DNA of 35,438 bases from Terriglobales bacterium (GTDB lineage: Bacteria > Acidobacteriota > Terriglobia > Terriglobales > Acidobacteriaceae): contig JACQDD010000055.1 in the NCBI GenBank assembly GCA_016201265.1, positions 1-35,438 on the forward strand, given 5' to 3'. A program made the translations under genes and the position numbers. The notes under the pieces were generated by a model that searched no databases, was not told the origin of the DNA, and saw only the letters and a list, made by a program, of their open reading frames with translations. Shown here one piece after another: positions 24,831 to 32,347 of the stretch; the stretch's first letter is position 1; the number at the start of each line of letters is the position of its first letter.

Positions 24831-25547
24831 CTAGAGCTGGCCCAAGGCACCGTGCAATTGGCTGGGCAGTTCGTCCTGCAGGCGGTCGGTCAGCCATTTT
24901 TCAAGCTGATATTGCGAGCTCTGGGGCACCTCGACAAACTTGATGCCGACGTTACCGGTGCCGTCGGCCCAGGCAATGTTGCCGCGAAGCTCGAGCGAGG
25001 TGTTGGAACCGGGCAGGCTGAAGTGCAGCCGGGCCTCGATGTTCTTGGGTAGTTTGTCGACAACGCGGAGAGCCATTCCCCCTTCGCTGAGGTTGGTAGT
25101 GGTGGCGTTCAATTCGAGGCCTTCCGGAAGGCTGATTCGGACGGGCATTTCCACGGGATGGCGGAAGTAGCGGCGGCGTTCGCGCACCATGAAATTCAGG
25201 GCGGCGTTGAAACAGCGCGTGGCGTTCAGTGGCGTCAGCGGTTTCTGGAGAACGAAGTTGGCCCCGAACTGGAATGCTTGCTGGGTGGTGGTGGCGCCAT
25301 TGAGGACGGCAAAGGCCACCGAGGAGGCGTTGCTCTGGGTCTTGCGCAGGGCCTTCAGGATCTCGAGCCCGCCCTGGAGGTCGTCGCAGTCCACAATGAC
25401 GGCGTCAAACTTGCGCTTGCCGAGCATTTCGCCGCCGGTTTGTGCGCCCGAGCAAACCTCGACGCTCACCGACATCTTTTCCAGCGTCGGGCGCAACACT
25501 CCAAGCAAGGCTGCGTCCCGGCTGATCAGCAGGGATTCCAGGGTCAT
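24831..25547 (-). CDS. REC-like plus PilZ domain protein (probable c-di-GMP effector)
   Basis: 238 residues in two domains. Residues 1-118 resemble a response-regulator receiver domain with acidic D53/D55/D56 in IVDCDD and K102 in LQKPL. Residues 122-230 are a PilZ domain with the c-di-GMP-binding motifs RRRYFRH (124-130) and NLSEGG (152-157). The receiver lacks the usual early acidic pair (ISRDAALL has one Asp), so phosphorylation is uncertain. There is no output beyond PilZ, so it should act by protein contact. No sensor kinase or diguanylate cyclase is adjacent. It starts 107 nt from the divergent folK. Confidence 0.85.
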   Translation of the reverse strand: MTLESLLISRDAALLGVLRPTLEKMSVSVEVCSGAQTGGEMLGKRKFDAVIVDCDDLQGGLEILKALRKTQSNASSVAFAVLNGATTTQQAFQFGANFVLQKPLTPLNATRCFNAALNFMVRERRRYFRHPVEMPVRISLPEGLELNATTTNLSEGGMALRVVDKLPKNIEARLHFSLPGSNTSLELRGNIAWADGTGNVGIKFVEVPQSSQYQLEKWLTDRLQDELPSQLHGALGQL

Positions 25548-25654
25548 ACTTGTTCGATAGTAGCGGCGCCGGGGCGGGCGGTGAAAGTAACCAAGGTACC
25601 GAGCCGGGTGGGACGATCACGTAGAATGGGCCATCCCGGTTTCAGGTGACATAG

Positions 25655-26146
25655 TTGGCGGAACTTGTCTATCTCTCGATGGGATCGAACCTCGGTGCCC
25701 GCTCCGCTAACTTGCGAACCGCGATCGAGCGGCTGAGCGTAGCGGGTCCCATCAGGGCAGTTTCCGGTTTCTACGAGACCGAGCCGGTGGAGCTCTGCGA
25801 TCAGCCCTGGTTCCTGAACTGCGTGGCCGCCCTGGAGACCGGCCAGTCCCCGGGGGCGCTCCTCAAAGCACTACTGGCCATCGAACAAGAGATGGGCCGG
25901 CTGCGCATGAAAGACAAGGGTCCGCGCTTGATTGACATCGATATCGTGCTGTTTGGCGATCGCGTGGTTGAGGAGCAGGGGTTGAAGATCCCCCACCCGG
26001 CGATGCACCAACGGCGGTTTGTACTGGAACCGCTGGCAGAGATCGCTCCCGAAGCGTTCCATCCTGGACTCAAGAAAACTGCCGGTGAACTTCTGACCGC
26101 GTTGCCTCCGGGGCAGACGGTCCGCCGCCTGGAGCCCAGAGCCTAA
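25655..26146 (+). CDS. folK: 2-amino-4-hydroxy-6-hydroxymethyldihydropteridine pyrophosphokinase
   Basis: HPPK transfers pyrophosphate from ATP to the pterin precursor in folate synthesis. 163 residues, normal length. The first strand and loop (YLSMGSNLGAR, 6-16), the FYETEPV segment (39-45) and the signature GPRLIDIDIVLFG (89-101) with metal-binding D94 and D96 are present. TTG at 25655 has an AGGTGA site about 8 nt upstream, and a TAGAAT box lies at 25622-25627. The final codons and the TAA stop fall inside a heptad-like array (26126-26153), so the C-terminal few residues are set by repeat sequence. folP and folB are not adjacent. Confidence 0.95.
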   Translation: MAELVYLSMGSNLGARSANLRTAIERLSVAGPIRAVSGFYETEPVELCDQPWFLNCVAALETGQSPGALLKALLAIEQEMGRLRMKDKGPRLIDIDIVLFGDRVVEEQGLKIPHPAMHQRRFVLEPLAEIAPEAFHPGLKKTAGELLTALPPGQTVRRLEPRA

Positions 26147-26153
26147 AGCCGAA
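26126..26153 (+). repeat. Short heptad array overlapping the folK 3' end
   Basis: Units CGCCTGG, AGCCCAG, AGCCTAA, AGCCGAA. The unit resembles AGCCTAG in the array at 32281-32343. The folK stop TAA is part of the AGCCTAA unit. Confidence 0.5.
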
Positions 26154-26810
26154 TCAAGGAACGATGATCCGGCTCCCCGCTTCCTCCGGCGAGGCGATGG
26201 CCGACTGTTTCTCGGGGAACTGCGCCAGCAGGAAATCGACAAAGGCACGCGACTTCGGGCGCCCCGAGGTGCGCCCCAGGCCCATGCGCAGGAGGAAGAC
26301 CAGGGCTTTCAGGACCTCCGAGTCGCGCAGCCGGGCGTAGCCGACGTGCTTTTGTTCGGCTTCGCGATACTCCTTGACCATGTTCCCGATTTCAGCCGCG
26401 ATGGCCTGGTGCGCAAGATTGGTGGTGGGCTGTTCGTAGATCAGGCTGGAATTGACGAGCGTCTGGTAGCTGGTGGCGAGTGCAGTCAGGGCGGCGATCA
26501 GGTCGCGATCCGCCAAGGCCCGGCTGGCGCGCGCGCTTTTCGACAGCGCAAAACTGAGGCCCAGAATCAGGTGCTCGTGCTCGTAGATGAATTGCTGGCC
26601 AATCTCGACGGCGGGAAATAGCGCCGCCCGATCCAGTTCTCCCAGATCGCGAGGTTTCTCATGTTCCCGCGCCTGCTGAAGATAGGGACATTCGCCGGGG
26701 CAGTCGAGCGTGACCTCGCGCTGTTCGCCGCAGCACTGGGCGCAGATTCGGCCATGGACGGCCGGGCAGAAACGCTTTTCCTTTCGCAGCTCGCAAAGCG
26801 CACAGCTCAC
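26154..26810 (-). CDS. Cys-rich zinc-ribbon-like protein of unknown function
   Basis: 218 residues. The N-terminal 45 contain eight Cys (C3, C6, C15, C23, C26, C27, C37, C41) arranged as CxxC...C...CxxCC...CPxxCxYL, which looks like a zinc-binding double knuckle. The rest is helical with a central region rich in Ala and Leu (80-125) and no membrane segment. I do not recognise the family. It ends 7 nt from the convergent folK stop; the YceI-like gene lies upstream on the same strand with an 81-nt gap, so the two may be cotranscribed. The Cys pattern suggests binding of nucleic acid or protein; this is inference only. Confidence 0.75.
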   Translation of the reverse strand: MSCALCELRKEKRFCPAVHGRICAQCCGEQREVTLDCPGECPYLQQAREHEKPRDLGELDRAALFPAVEIGQQFIYEHEHLILGLSFALSKSARASRALADRDLIAALTALATSYQTLVNSSLIYEQPTTNLAHQAIAAEIGNMVKEYREAEQKHVGYARLRDSEVLKALVFLLRMGLGRTSGRPKSRAFVDFLLAQFPEKQSAIASPEEAGSRIIVP

Positions 26811-26891
26811 GCGGTTTTTCCTCGAGTTCGATTATTTCATAGCCGGGCGAAGAGCAGCCCGAGGCGGCCGCGGCAGCAATTTCCGGAAGGC

Positions 26892-27458
26892 TCATTTGGC
26901 CGGGGCGATTACAAAAGCCACCTCGATCTCGTCCTTCACCCGCACGGTACCGCCCGCGATTCGAATGGGCGTGATGCCATAGTCGGTCTGCTTCAACTTG
27001 ACGGAACCGGAGTACGAGCCGTCCCGCAAGGAAACCGGCAGCTCGATGAGGCGAACATTCCCGTGCAGGCTCAAGTTTCCGCGCACCTGGAAATGGCCAA
27101 GACTGCCCGCCTCGACGGAAGTAGAAACAAAGGTAATCTCGGGGAACTTCTCCACGTCGAGCACCTTGTCGCTCTTCATCGTGTGCTCGATTTCAGAACG
27201 GTCGGAATCGCTGACATCCCTGTCGGTGACTTTCATTTCGTGGGTGCGGAACGAGAGCTCGATGGAACGTTTTCCCAGGTCGAGATGGCCGGCGCCGAGC
27301 GGAGCGGCCACGGTGTGATCATGCGCGAAGGCGGAGAACAGCCCGGACTTAAGGACCCGTACGGTGACCGAGGACGCCGAGGGGTTGATCCCCTGAACCT
27401 GGGGCCTTGCCGGAACCGACAACAAGAGCAGAAGGAGCGTCAGGCAGAGTCTTTGCAT
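26892..27458 (-). CDS. YceI-like periplasmic lipid-binding protein
   Basis: 188 residues with a signal peptide (MQRLCLTLLLLLLSVPARPQ) and a YceI/lipocalin-like beta-barrel. Family features are the initial VRVLKSGLFSAFAHDH segment, the central EIEHTMKSDKVLDVEKFPEI stretch with its KFPEI motif, and the terminal VKDEIEVAFVI. YceI proteins bind isoprenoids or amphiphiles in the periplasm, and the exact ligand is unknown. The ATG at 27458 gives the signal directly; the long upstream extension in the same frame is intergenic DNA. Confidence 0.85.
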   Translation of the reverse strand: MQRLCLTLLLLLLSVPARPQVQGINPSASSVTVRVLKSGLFSAFAHDHTVAAPLGAGHLDLGKRSIELSFRTHEMKVTDRDVSDSDRSEIEHTMKSDKVLDVEKFPEITFVSTSVEAGSLGHFQVRGNLSLHGNVRLIELPVSLRDGSYSGSVKLKQTDYGITPIRIAGGTVRVKDEIEVAFVIAPAK

Positions 27459-27778
27459 AGCTAATTTGATCCAGGCGGCGCGGCTGGGGTTGCGCAGTGA
27501 AAACGGCAGCAGCCCGCAGCCAACCGAAATGTTACAGGACCGATCGAATTGTGGCCAAAAAGTGGGCTGGAGGGCCGCACTCCGCCGAGTGCTGTCGGCC
27601 GAGCCTTCCCTGGCAGTTGCACCACTACTGAGGCAATCACAGAGGCTGATAAATAGAGGTGATCGTTCGCATAAGTCCTTTTTATTTGTCCTCGTCCGAT
27701 CTGCGCGATAACCTATGTGGTCGTCCCCCAGGTAGTGGAACCCACTTCTGGACTGCGCCTGGAAAATCAAGGAGAAGC
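27459..27778. other. Intergenic region between divergent yceI-like and glutamine synthetase genes
   Basis: 320 nt with no gene I can support. It should contain both promoters, but I see no strong -35/-10 pair and no complete sigma-54 site. The only clear signal is AAGGAG just before the glutamine synthetase ATG. Confidence 0.5.
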
Positions 27779-29209
27779 ATGTCAAGCGAACTGCGGAACT
27801 TTCTGGCCATACCTTACGACGAACTGGAAGAGATGAATCTGAAGGCGAAGAAGCAGCGCCTGGACCGCGTGGCGGCGCACAAGATCCAGGAAGAACGGTT
27901 GAAGTACCTGACGGACGAGAAGCGCATCAAGGCGCTGACCGTGCTGTTCAGCGATCTCGAAGGCCGGCTGCACATGCTGGACTACGACAAGAAGTTCCTG
28001 CTGAAAAGTTTTGACAACCTGACTTTTGACGGTTCTTCGATCCGCGGCTTCACGGCGCAGCGGGAAAGCGATCTGCGGCTGGGGATTGACTGGAGCGCGT
28101 TCTACTGGGCACCGGCCGACGTCTTCGGGCCGGGAAAGGTGCTGGTGTTCGGCGAGGTCATTGACAAGGGTGGAGAGCAGTACACCGCCGATATCCGCAG
28201 CGTACTGAAGACTTTCGCCGACGGACTTCACAAGAAACACGGCTACACGCTGAATGCGGCCAATGAAATCGAAGGTTTCCTGTTCAAGGGGCCGGATGCC
28301 GAGCGCACCTACCATGAGACGGTCAAGTTCGAGTACGTGAATACGGGCGGCTATTACCACTCGCTTCCGGGCGACCCGCTGCGCACCTTCATTGACACGA
28401 CGGCGGAAGTGCAGCGCGCCATGGGCTTCCAGAACGAGAAGGATCACCCGGAGGTGGCGCCGTCGCAGTTCGAGATCAATTACAACTATGCGGAAGTGGT
28501 GGCGGCAGCGGACCAGATTCAGCTCTATAAGCTCATTTGCCGGCAGGTCGCCCGCAACATGGGCTTCACGGCGTGTTTCCTGCCGAAGCCGGTGGTGGGC
28601 GTGAACGGCAGCGGGATGCACACCAACGTTTCGGTGAGCGAGAATGGGAAGAACCTGTTCTGGGATGCCAAGGGCGAGGAGAAGCTCAGCAAGATGGGCT
28701 GGGAATTCCTGGACCGCATCTTGACTCATGGCAACGACATCTGCCTGCTGCTCAATTCGAGCGTCAACGCATATCGGCGGCTCGATCCGCATTTCGAGGC
28801 GCCCAACCAGCTCAAGGCGTCGCCGGTGGACCGCGGTTCGATGATCCGTATTCCGATCGGCAATGAGCGGAGCATGCGGGTTGAAGTCCGCTCCGTGGCT
28901 CCTGACGCCAATCCCTACCTGGTCATGCTCTCGATCTTCAGGACCGGGCTCGAAGGCAAGACAGCAAAGATCAAGAACCTGCGCCAGGCGGAGCGCTACC
29001 TGCCGGACAATATCTACACCGCGATCGAAAACTTCCGGAAGGCGGACTGGACATCGGAGTTGATGGGCGAAGATGTAAAAGCGCGGTACGCCGATCTGAA
29101 ACAGGCGTCGGCTGATCGCTGCCCGCATCTGCTGGGCACATTCGTGAAAGCGCCGGAGGTGCAGTACCACCACGATGTGTACAACCAGTACCTGTGGAAT
29201 TTGTTCTAG
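27779..29209 (+). CDS. glnA: Glutamine synthetase (type I-like)
   Basis: Forms glutamine from glutamate, ammonia and ATP. 476 residues. After an unusual charged helix of about 50 residues, the core begins at LTVLFSDLEGRLHML. Then come the latch FDGSSIRGF (83-91), NEIEGF (162-167), EVAPSQFEINY (225-235), the ATP segment KPVVGVNGSGMHTNVS (270-285) and NERSMRVEVRS. The C-terminus lacks the tyrosine-containing adenylylation motif of enterobacterial enzymes. The GMHTN tip replaces the more common GMHxH/S. It is most likely a true GS-I relative with different regulation, but a related gamma-glutamyl ligase is possible. The ATG has AAGGAG upstream. A terminator follows. Confidence 0.88.
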   Translation: MSSELRNFLAIPYDELEEMNLKAKKQRLDRVAAHKIQEERLKYLTDEKRIKALTVLFSDLEGRLHMLDYDKKFLLKSFDNLTFDGSSIRGFTAQRESDLRLGIDWSAFYWAPADVFGPGKVLVFGEVIDKGGEQYTADIRSVLKTFADGLHKKHGYTLNAANEIEGFLFKGPDAERTYHETVKFEYVNTGGYYHSLPGDPLRTFIDTTAEVQRAMGFQNEKDHPEVAPSQFEINYNYAEVVAAADQIQLYKLICRQVARNMGFTACFLPKPVVGVNGSGMHTNVSVSENGKNLFWDAKGEEKLSKMGWEFLDRILTHGNDICLLLNSSVNAYRRLDPHFEAPNQLKASPVDRGSMIRIPIGNERSMRVEVRSVAPDANPYLVMLSIFRTGLEGKTAKIKNLRQAERYLPDNIYTAIENFRKADWTSELMGEDVKARYADLKQASADRCPHLLGTFVKAPEVQYHHDVYNQYLWNLF

Positions 29210-29277
29210 ACCATGTGGCGCGGACCTGCCCTGAGCGCAATCGAAGGGGCCCTCGCCCGCGCGAAGATGAGGCAGGG

Positions 29278-29310
29278 AAGCCGCCCGGCGTTCAGGCGGC
29301 TTTTCTTTTT
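29278..29310 (+). terminator. Rho-independent terminator after glutamine synthetase
   Basis: AAGCCGCC and GGCGGCTT form an 8-bp stem with a 9-nt loop, running into TTTTCTTTTT. Confidence 0.9.
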
Positions 29311-29372
29311 CCGTTAGTTCCGTGTCCTTTGGTTCGGTGGCTTTTGTTTCGTCCCCTGCGATAATAGCTAAT

Positions 29373-31073
29373 ATGCTGGCTCGTTCTTTCCCATCAGAAG
29401 CCTGGCTTCCGAAGTCAGTCCTCTGCCTGCGCGATTACAACCTAAACAAATTTCTGCGCGACCTGGTGGCGGGCATCACGGTGGGCCTGGTGGCGCTGCC
29501 GCTGGCCATGGCCTTCGCCATTGCGTCCGGCCTCTCGCCGCAGGCCGGGATCTACTGTGCCGTCGTCACCGGCTTCCTGATCTCGCTTCTGGGTGGGTCG
29601 AAGACCCAGATCGGCGGCCCCACCGGCGCCTTCGTGGTTGTGATCGCCGGGATCATTGCGGCGCATGGCGTGGACGGGCTGTTCATGTGCACCGTGATGG
29701 CGGGATTGATGCTCGTTATCATGGGACTCACGGGCATGGGCTCCGCCGTGAAGTTCATTCCGCGGCCCATCGTCATTGGGTTCACCAATGGCATTGCCAT
29801 CCTGATCGCCAGCACGCAGGTGAAAGATTTCTTCGGCCTCAAGCTGGAAACGGTTCCTGGCGTGTTCTGGCTGCGCATGAAAGCGCTGGCGCAGAGCTTT
29901 CACACACTCTCGTATGACGCCGCCGCTCTCGCGGTGGGGACGGTGTTGATCATCGCGATCTGCCGCGGGATTTCGAACCGCATCCCCGGAGCCATCGTGG
30001 CCATGACGGTGGGGACGCTCGCAGTACGGATCTTCCATTTACCGGTAGAGACCATTGCTTCGCGCTTCGGGGGAATTCCGAGCGGACTCCCACATCTCGA
30101 GATTCCAGCGTTTCGTCCCGAGCTGATTCACGGCCTGCTGGGACCTGCGCTGACGGTGGCCATGCTGGGCGCAATCGAGTCGCTGATGTCGGCGGTCGTC
30201 TCCGACCGCATGAGCAACGACCGCCACAACCCGAACGTTGAGTTGGTGGCCCAGGGATTTGCCAACGTGGTTTCTCCTATGTTTGGAGGCCTGCCGGCCA
30301 CAGGCGCCATCGCGCGCACTGCGACTAATATCCGCTCGGGAGCGCAGTCGCCAGTCGCGGGCATAATTCACGCGGTCACGTTGCTGGCCATTCTTCTGTT
30401 CGCTGCGCCGGTCGTGAGCTTTGTTCCCATGTCGGTGCTGGCGGGAATCCTGATGGTCGTGGCGTACAACATGGGCGAGTGGATGGAGATCCCGTCGCTG
30501 CTCAAGCTGACCAAGACCGACGTCAGCGTGTGGCTGGTAACCCTCGCCCTCACCGTGTTTGCCGATCTGACCGTTGCCGTGCAGGCGGGCATGATCCTGG
30601 CGGCGCTGCTCTTCATCAGCCGGGTGGCCGCGACCACGACCGTCTCGCAGGTCACCGACGATTACATCGAAGACGGCCGCGTGCACATCCTGCAGGACAA
30701 GGATATTCCGTACTACGCGACCATCTTCCGCATCCACGGGCCGTTTCTGTTCGGCGCCACCGACAAAATTTCGGTGGTGACGGAGAAGATCCACAAGCTG
30801 CCGCCGGTAGTGGTTTTGCGACTGCGAAACATGAACGCGCTGGATGCCACCGGGCTGTTCGCGCTGGAGGAAGTGGCGCGCACGCTGCAGGCGAGCGGGC
30901 GAGCGCTGATTCTGTGCGGGGCACGGGAGCAGCCGTTGCGGTTGATCGAGCAGTCGGAGTTCCAAGAGCTGATTGGGCCCGAGAACATCTGCGACAACGT
31001 GCAGGAGGCGATCCAGCGGGCAGAGGAAATCTTCGAAAGACTGAAGCCGGCGGCGAAGGGGGCTGGGCGGTAA
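29373..31073 (+). CDS. SulP-family anion transporter with STAS domain
   Basis: A 566-residue inner-membrane anion transporter (SLC26/SulP) for sulfate, bicarbonate or a dicarboxylate. An N-terminal cytoplasmic part is followed by a helix-rich core from about 30 to 410 with GLVALPLAMAFAIASGLSPQ, the family signature near the first helices, and GGPTGAF. A C-terminal STAS domain (about 435-550) has the NALDATGLFALEEV loop (D491). The ATG at 29373 was chosen over an upstream in-frame start because it follows an AT-rich TAATA stretch and suits the family N-terminus. No carbonic anhydrase or sulfate-assimilation gene is adjacent, so the ion is open. Confidence 0.9.
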   Translation: MLARSFPSEAWLPKSVLCLRDYNLNKFLRDLVAGITVGLVALPLAMAFAIASGLSPQAGIYCAVVTGFLISLLGGSKTQIGGPTGAFVVVIAGIIAAHGVDGLFMCTVMAGLMLVIMGLTGMGSAVKFIPRPIVIGFTNGIAILIASTQVKDFFGLKLETVPGVFWLRMKALAQSFHTLSYDAAALAVGTVLIIAICRGISNRIPGAIVAMTVGTLAVRIFHLPVETIASRFGGIPSGLPHLEIPAFRPELIHGLLGPALTVAMLGAIESLMSAVVSDRMSNDRHNPNVELVAQGFANVVSPMFGGLPATGAIARTATNIRSGAQSPVAGIIHAVTLLAILLFAAPVVSFVPMSVLAGILMVVAYNMGEWMEIPSLLKLTKTDVSVWLVTLALTVFADLTVAVQAGMILAALLFISRVAATTTVSQVTDDYIEDGRVHILQDKDIPYYATIFRIHGPFLFGATDKISVVTEKIHKLPPVVVLRLRNMNALDATGLFALEEVARTLQASGRALILCGAREQPLRLIEQSEFQELIGPENICDNVQEAIQRAEEIFERLKPAAKGAGR

Positions 31074-31085
31074 AGGTCTTGCTCA

Positions 31086-31172
31086 GCGAACTCTGCGAGG
31101 CCTCTGCGGACTCTGCGTTCAAAAGCTCTTAACCGCTGAGATCGCTGAGAAAGGCCGCGGAGGACGCTGAGT
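31086..31172. repeat. Degenerate tandem repeats, mostly 9-nt period, two opposed sets
   Basis: The first set repeats CTCTGCG at 9-11 nt intervals (31091-31118). The second repeats CGCTGAG, with units CCGCTGAGA and TCGCTGAGA (31133-31150) and a further copy at 31165. An opposed CTCAGCG copy lies at 31082. It fills the spacer between convergent SulP and ligase genes, where a hairpin could help termination on both strands. Confidence 0.5.
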
Positions 31173-31176
31173 ACGG

Positions 31177-32265
31177 TTAGTGCGTCGCTGCGGCGTTGGC
31201 AAGGCCCGCACTGGGATAGCGGCTCATCGCTAGTTCGACAATCTCTCCGATCAGTTCGGTGTACGAGCGTCCGGAAGCTCTCCCGGCCATGGCGAACTCC
31301 TGCCGGCTCGCCAGCCAGGGATTGGGATTGGCCTCTATGACGTACACGTCGCCGTTGGGCGCCAGGCGCATGTCAATGCGGCCGTAATCGCGCAACTTGA
31401 GCGCGCGATAGGCAGCCAGCGCGGTATCGGAGAGCTGCTTCACGGTCTCTTCGTTCAGATCTTCCGCGACCTGCGACTTGGTCAGCTTGTAGACTTCGGT
31501 ATTTTTCTCAAACTTCACGTCGTAGCTGGCGATTTTCGGTGTGCCCTCGGGCAGGCGTGACAGATCCAATTCCACCAGCGGCAACACCTGGGCGGTTTCG
31601 TAGCTGCCGAGAATTCCGGCGTAGATCTCGCGCCCTTCAATGTATTCCTCGATCAGGGCGGGAGAGTCGAACTCGTCCTGGATGTACTGCACGCGCTCCA
31701 TCATCTCCTTGATGTTCTTCACGACTGAGCCCGCGTCGATGCCGATGGAGCCATCCTCCCAGGCGGGCTTGACGATGAGCGGGAAAGAAATGTCGTGTGC
31801 GTGTTCGATGCGTCCGCGATAGGCGGTGGCGAAAAACGGTGTCTTGATCCCGTGAAAGGCGAAGATCTTCTTGGCAATCGCTTTGTCCTGGGCCAGGAGG
31901 ATGGAATGCGGGCCGGCGCCGGTATAACGCAACCCGAGCAGGTCGACATAAGCGACCACATTCATTTCCTTGGTATCGTCGCCGTCGAAGGATTCGGTCA
32001 GGTTGAAGATAAGGTCGGCATCGCAACGGGAAAGGGAGTGGAGAGACGTCGGGCGGCCATCCAGTTCGAAGTACGACGGCTCGTGCCCGAGCCTCTGCAG
32101 GGCCTCGAAGATCTCCTCGCGGTCGGTCTTCTCGACTTTTTTCGTTTTCTTGTTCTTCTTGCGAGCCTTGGGCGCAGAAGGTGCGTCTTCCCTCGCCGCC
32201 GCGGCGACGGGATCTTCGTTCCAGACGTCATACAGCAACGCGATTTTCAGTTTGGCGCCGATCAT
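31177..32265 (-). CDS. ATP-grasp ligase related to D-alanine-D-alanine ligase
   Basis: A 362-residue ATP-grasp enzyme. The N-terminal domain starts KIALLYDVW instead of the MGGxSxEHxVS of true Ddl. It holds a Lys-rich insert (31-50). ATP-grasp landmarks follow: K166 in LIVKPAWEDGSIG, EEYIEGREIYAGIL (206-219), and the metal set D298, E311 and N313 in RIDMR...VIEANPNPW. It would join a carboxylate to an amine through an acyl phosphate. Because the Ddl N-terminal motif is missing I do not call it ddl. The ATG has a perfect AAGGAG site. It follows the metallopeptidase gene on the same strand after 82 nt of heptad repeats. Confidence 0.85.
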   Translation of the reverse strand: MIGAKLKIALLYDVWNEDPVAAAAREDAPSAPKARKKNKKTKKVEKTDREEIFEALQRLGHEPSYFELDGRPTSLHSLSRCDADLIFNLTESFDGDDTKEMNVVAYVDLLGLRYTGAGPHSILLAQDKAIAKKIFAFHGIKTPFFATAYRGRIEHAHDISFPLIVKPAWEDGSIGIDAGSVVKNIKEMMERVQYIQDEFDSPALIEEYIEGREIYAGILGSYETAQVLPLVELDLSRLPEGTPKIASYDVKFEKNTEVYKLTKSQVAEDLNEETVKQLSDTALAAYRALKLRDYGRIDMRLAPNGDVYVIEANPNPWLASRQEFAMAGRASGRSYTELIGEIVELAMSRYPSAGLANAAATH

Positions 32266-32280
32266 TGCGCTCCTTGAAAC

Positions 32281-32343
32281 CAGTAGTCAGTAGTCAGTAG
32301 CCAGTAGTCAGCTAAAGCCTGAAGCCTAGAGCCTAGAGCCTGC
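32281..32343 (+). repeat. Degenerate heptad repeat, nine units (longest array)
   Basis: Nine 7-nt units in unbroken phase: four close to CAGTAGT, a transition unit CAGCTAA, then four close to AGCCTAG. The unit changes along the array but the period does not. It lies between the metallopeptidase stop and the ligase ribosome site, in what should be one transcript. Confidence 0.85.
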
Positions 32344-32347
32344 TTTT

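Noticed and set aside
27459-27778. Sigma-54 promoter for glutamine synthetase
   Set aside because: TGGCAG and TTGCA occur but run directly into each other without the required 5-nt spacing.
27782-29173. 463-codon minus-strand frame opposite glutamine synthetase
   Set aside because: Antisense shadow produced by codon bias; its composition (Arg/His/Val-rich) is not protein-like and it coincides with glnA exactly.
32281-32343. CRISPR-like array
   Set aside because: Units are 7 nt with no spacers and no cas genes are nearby.
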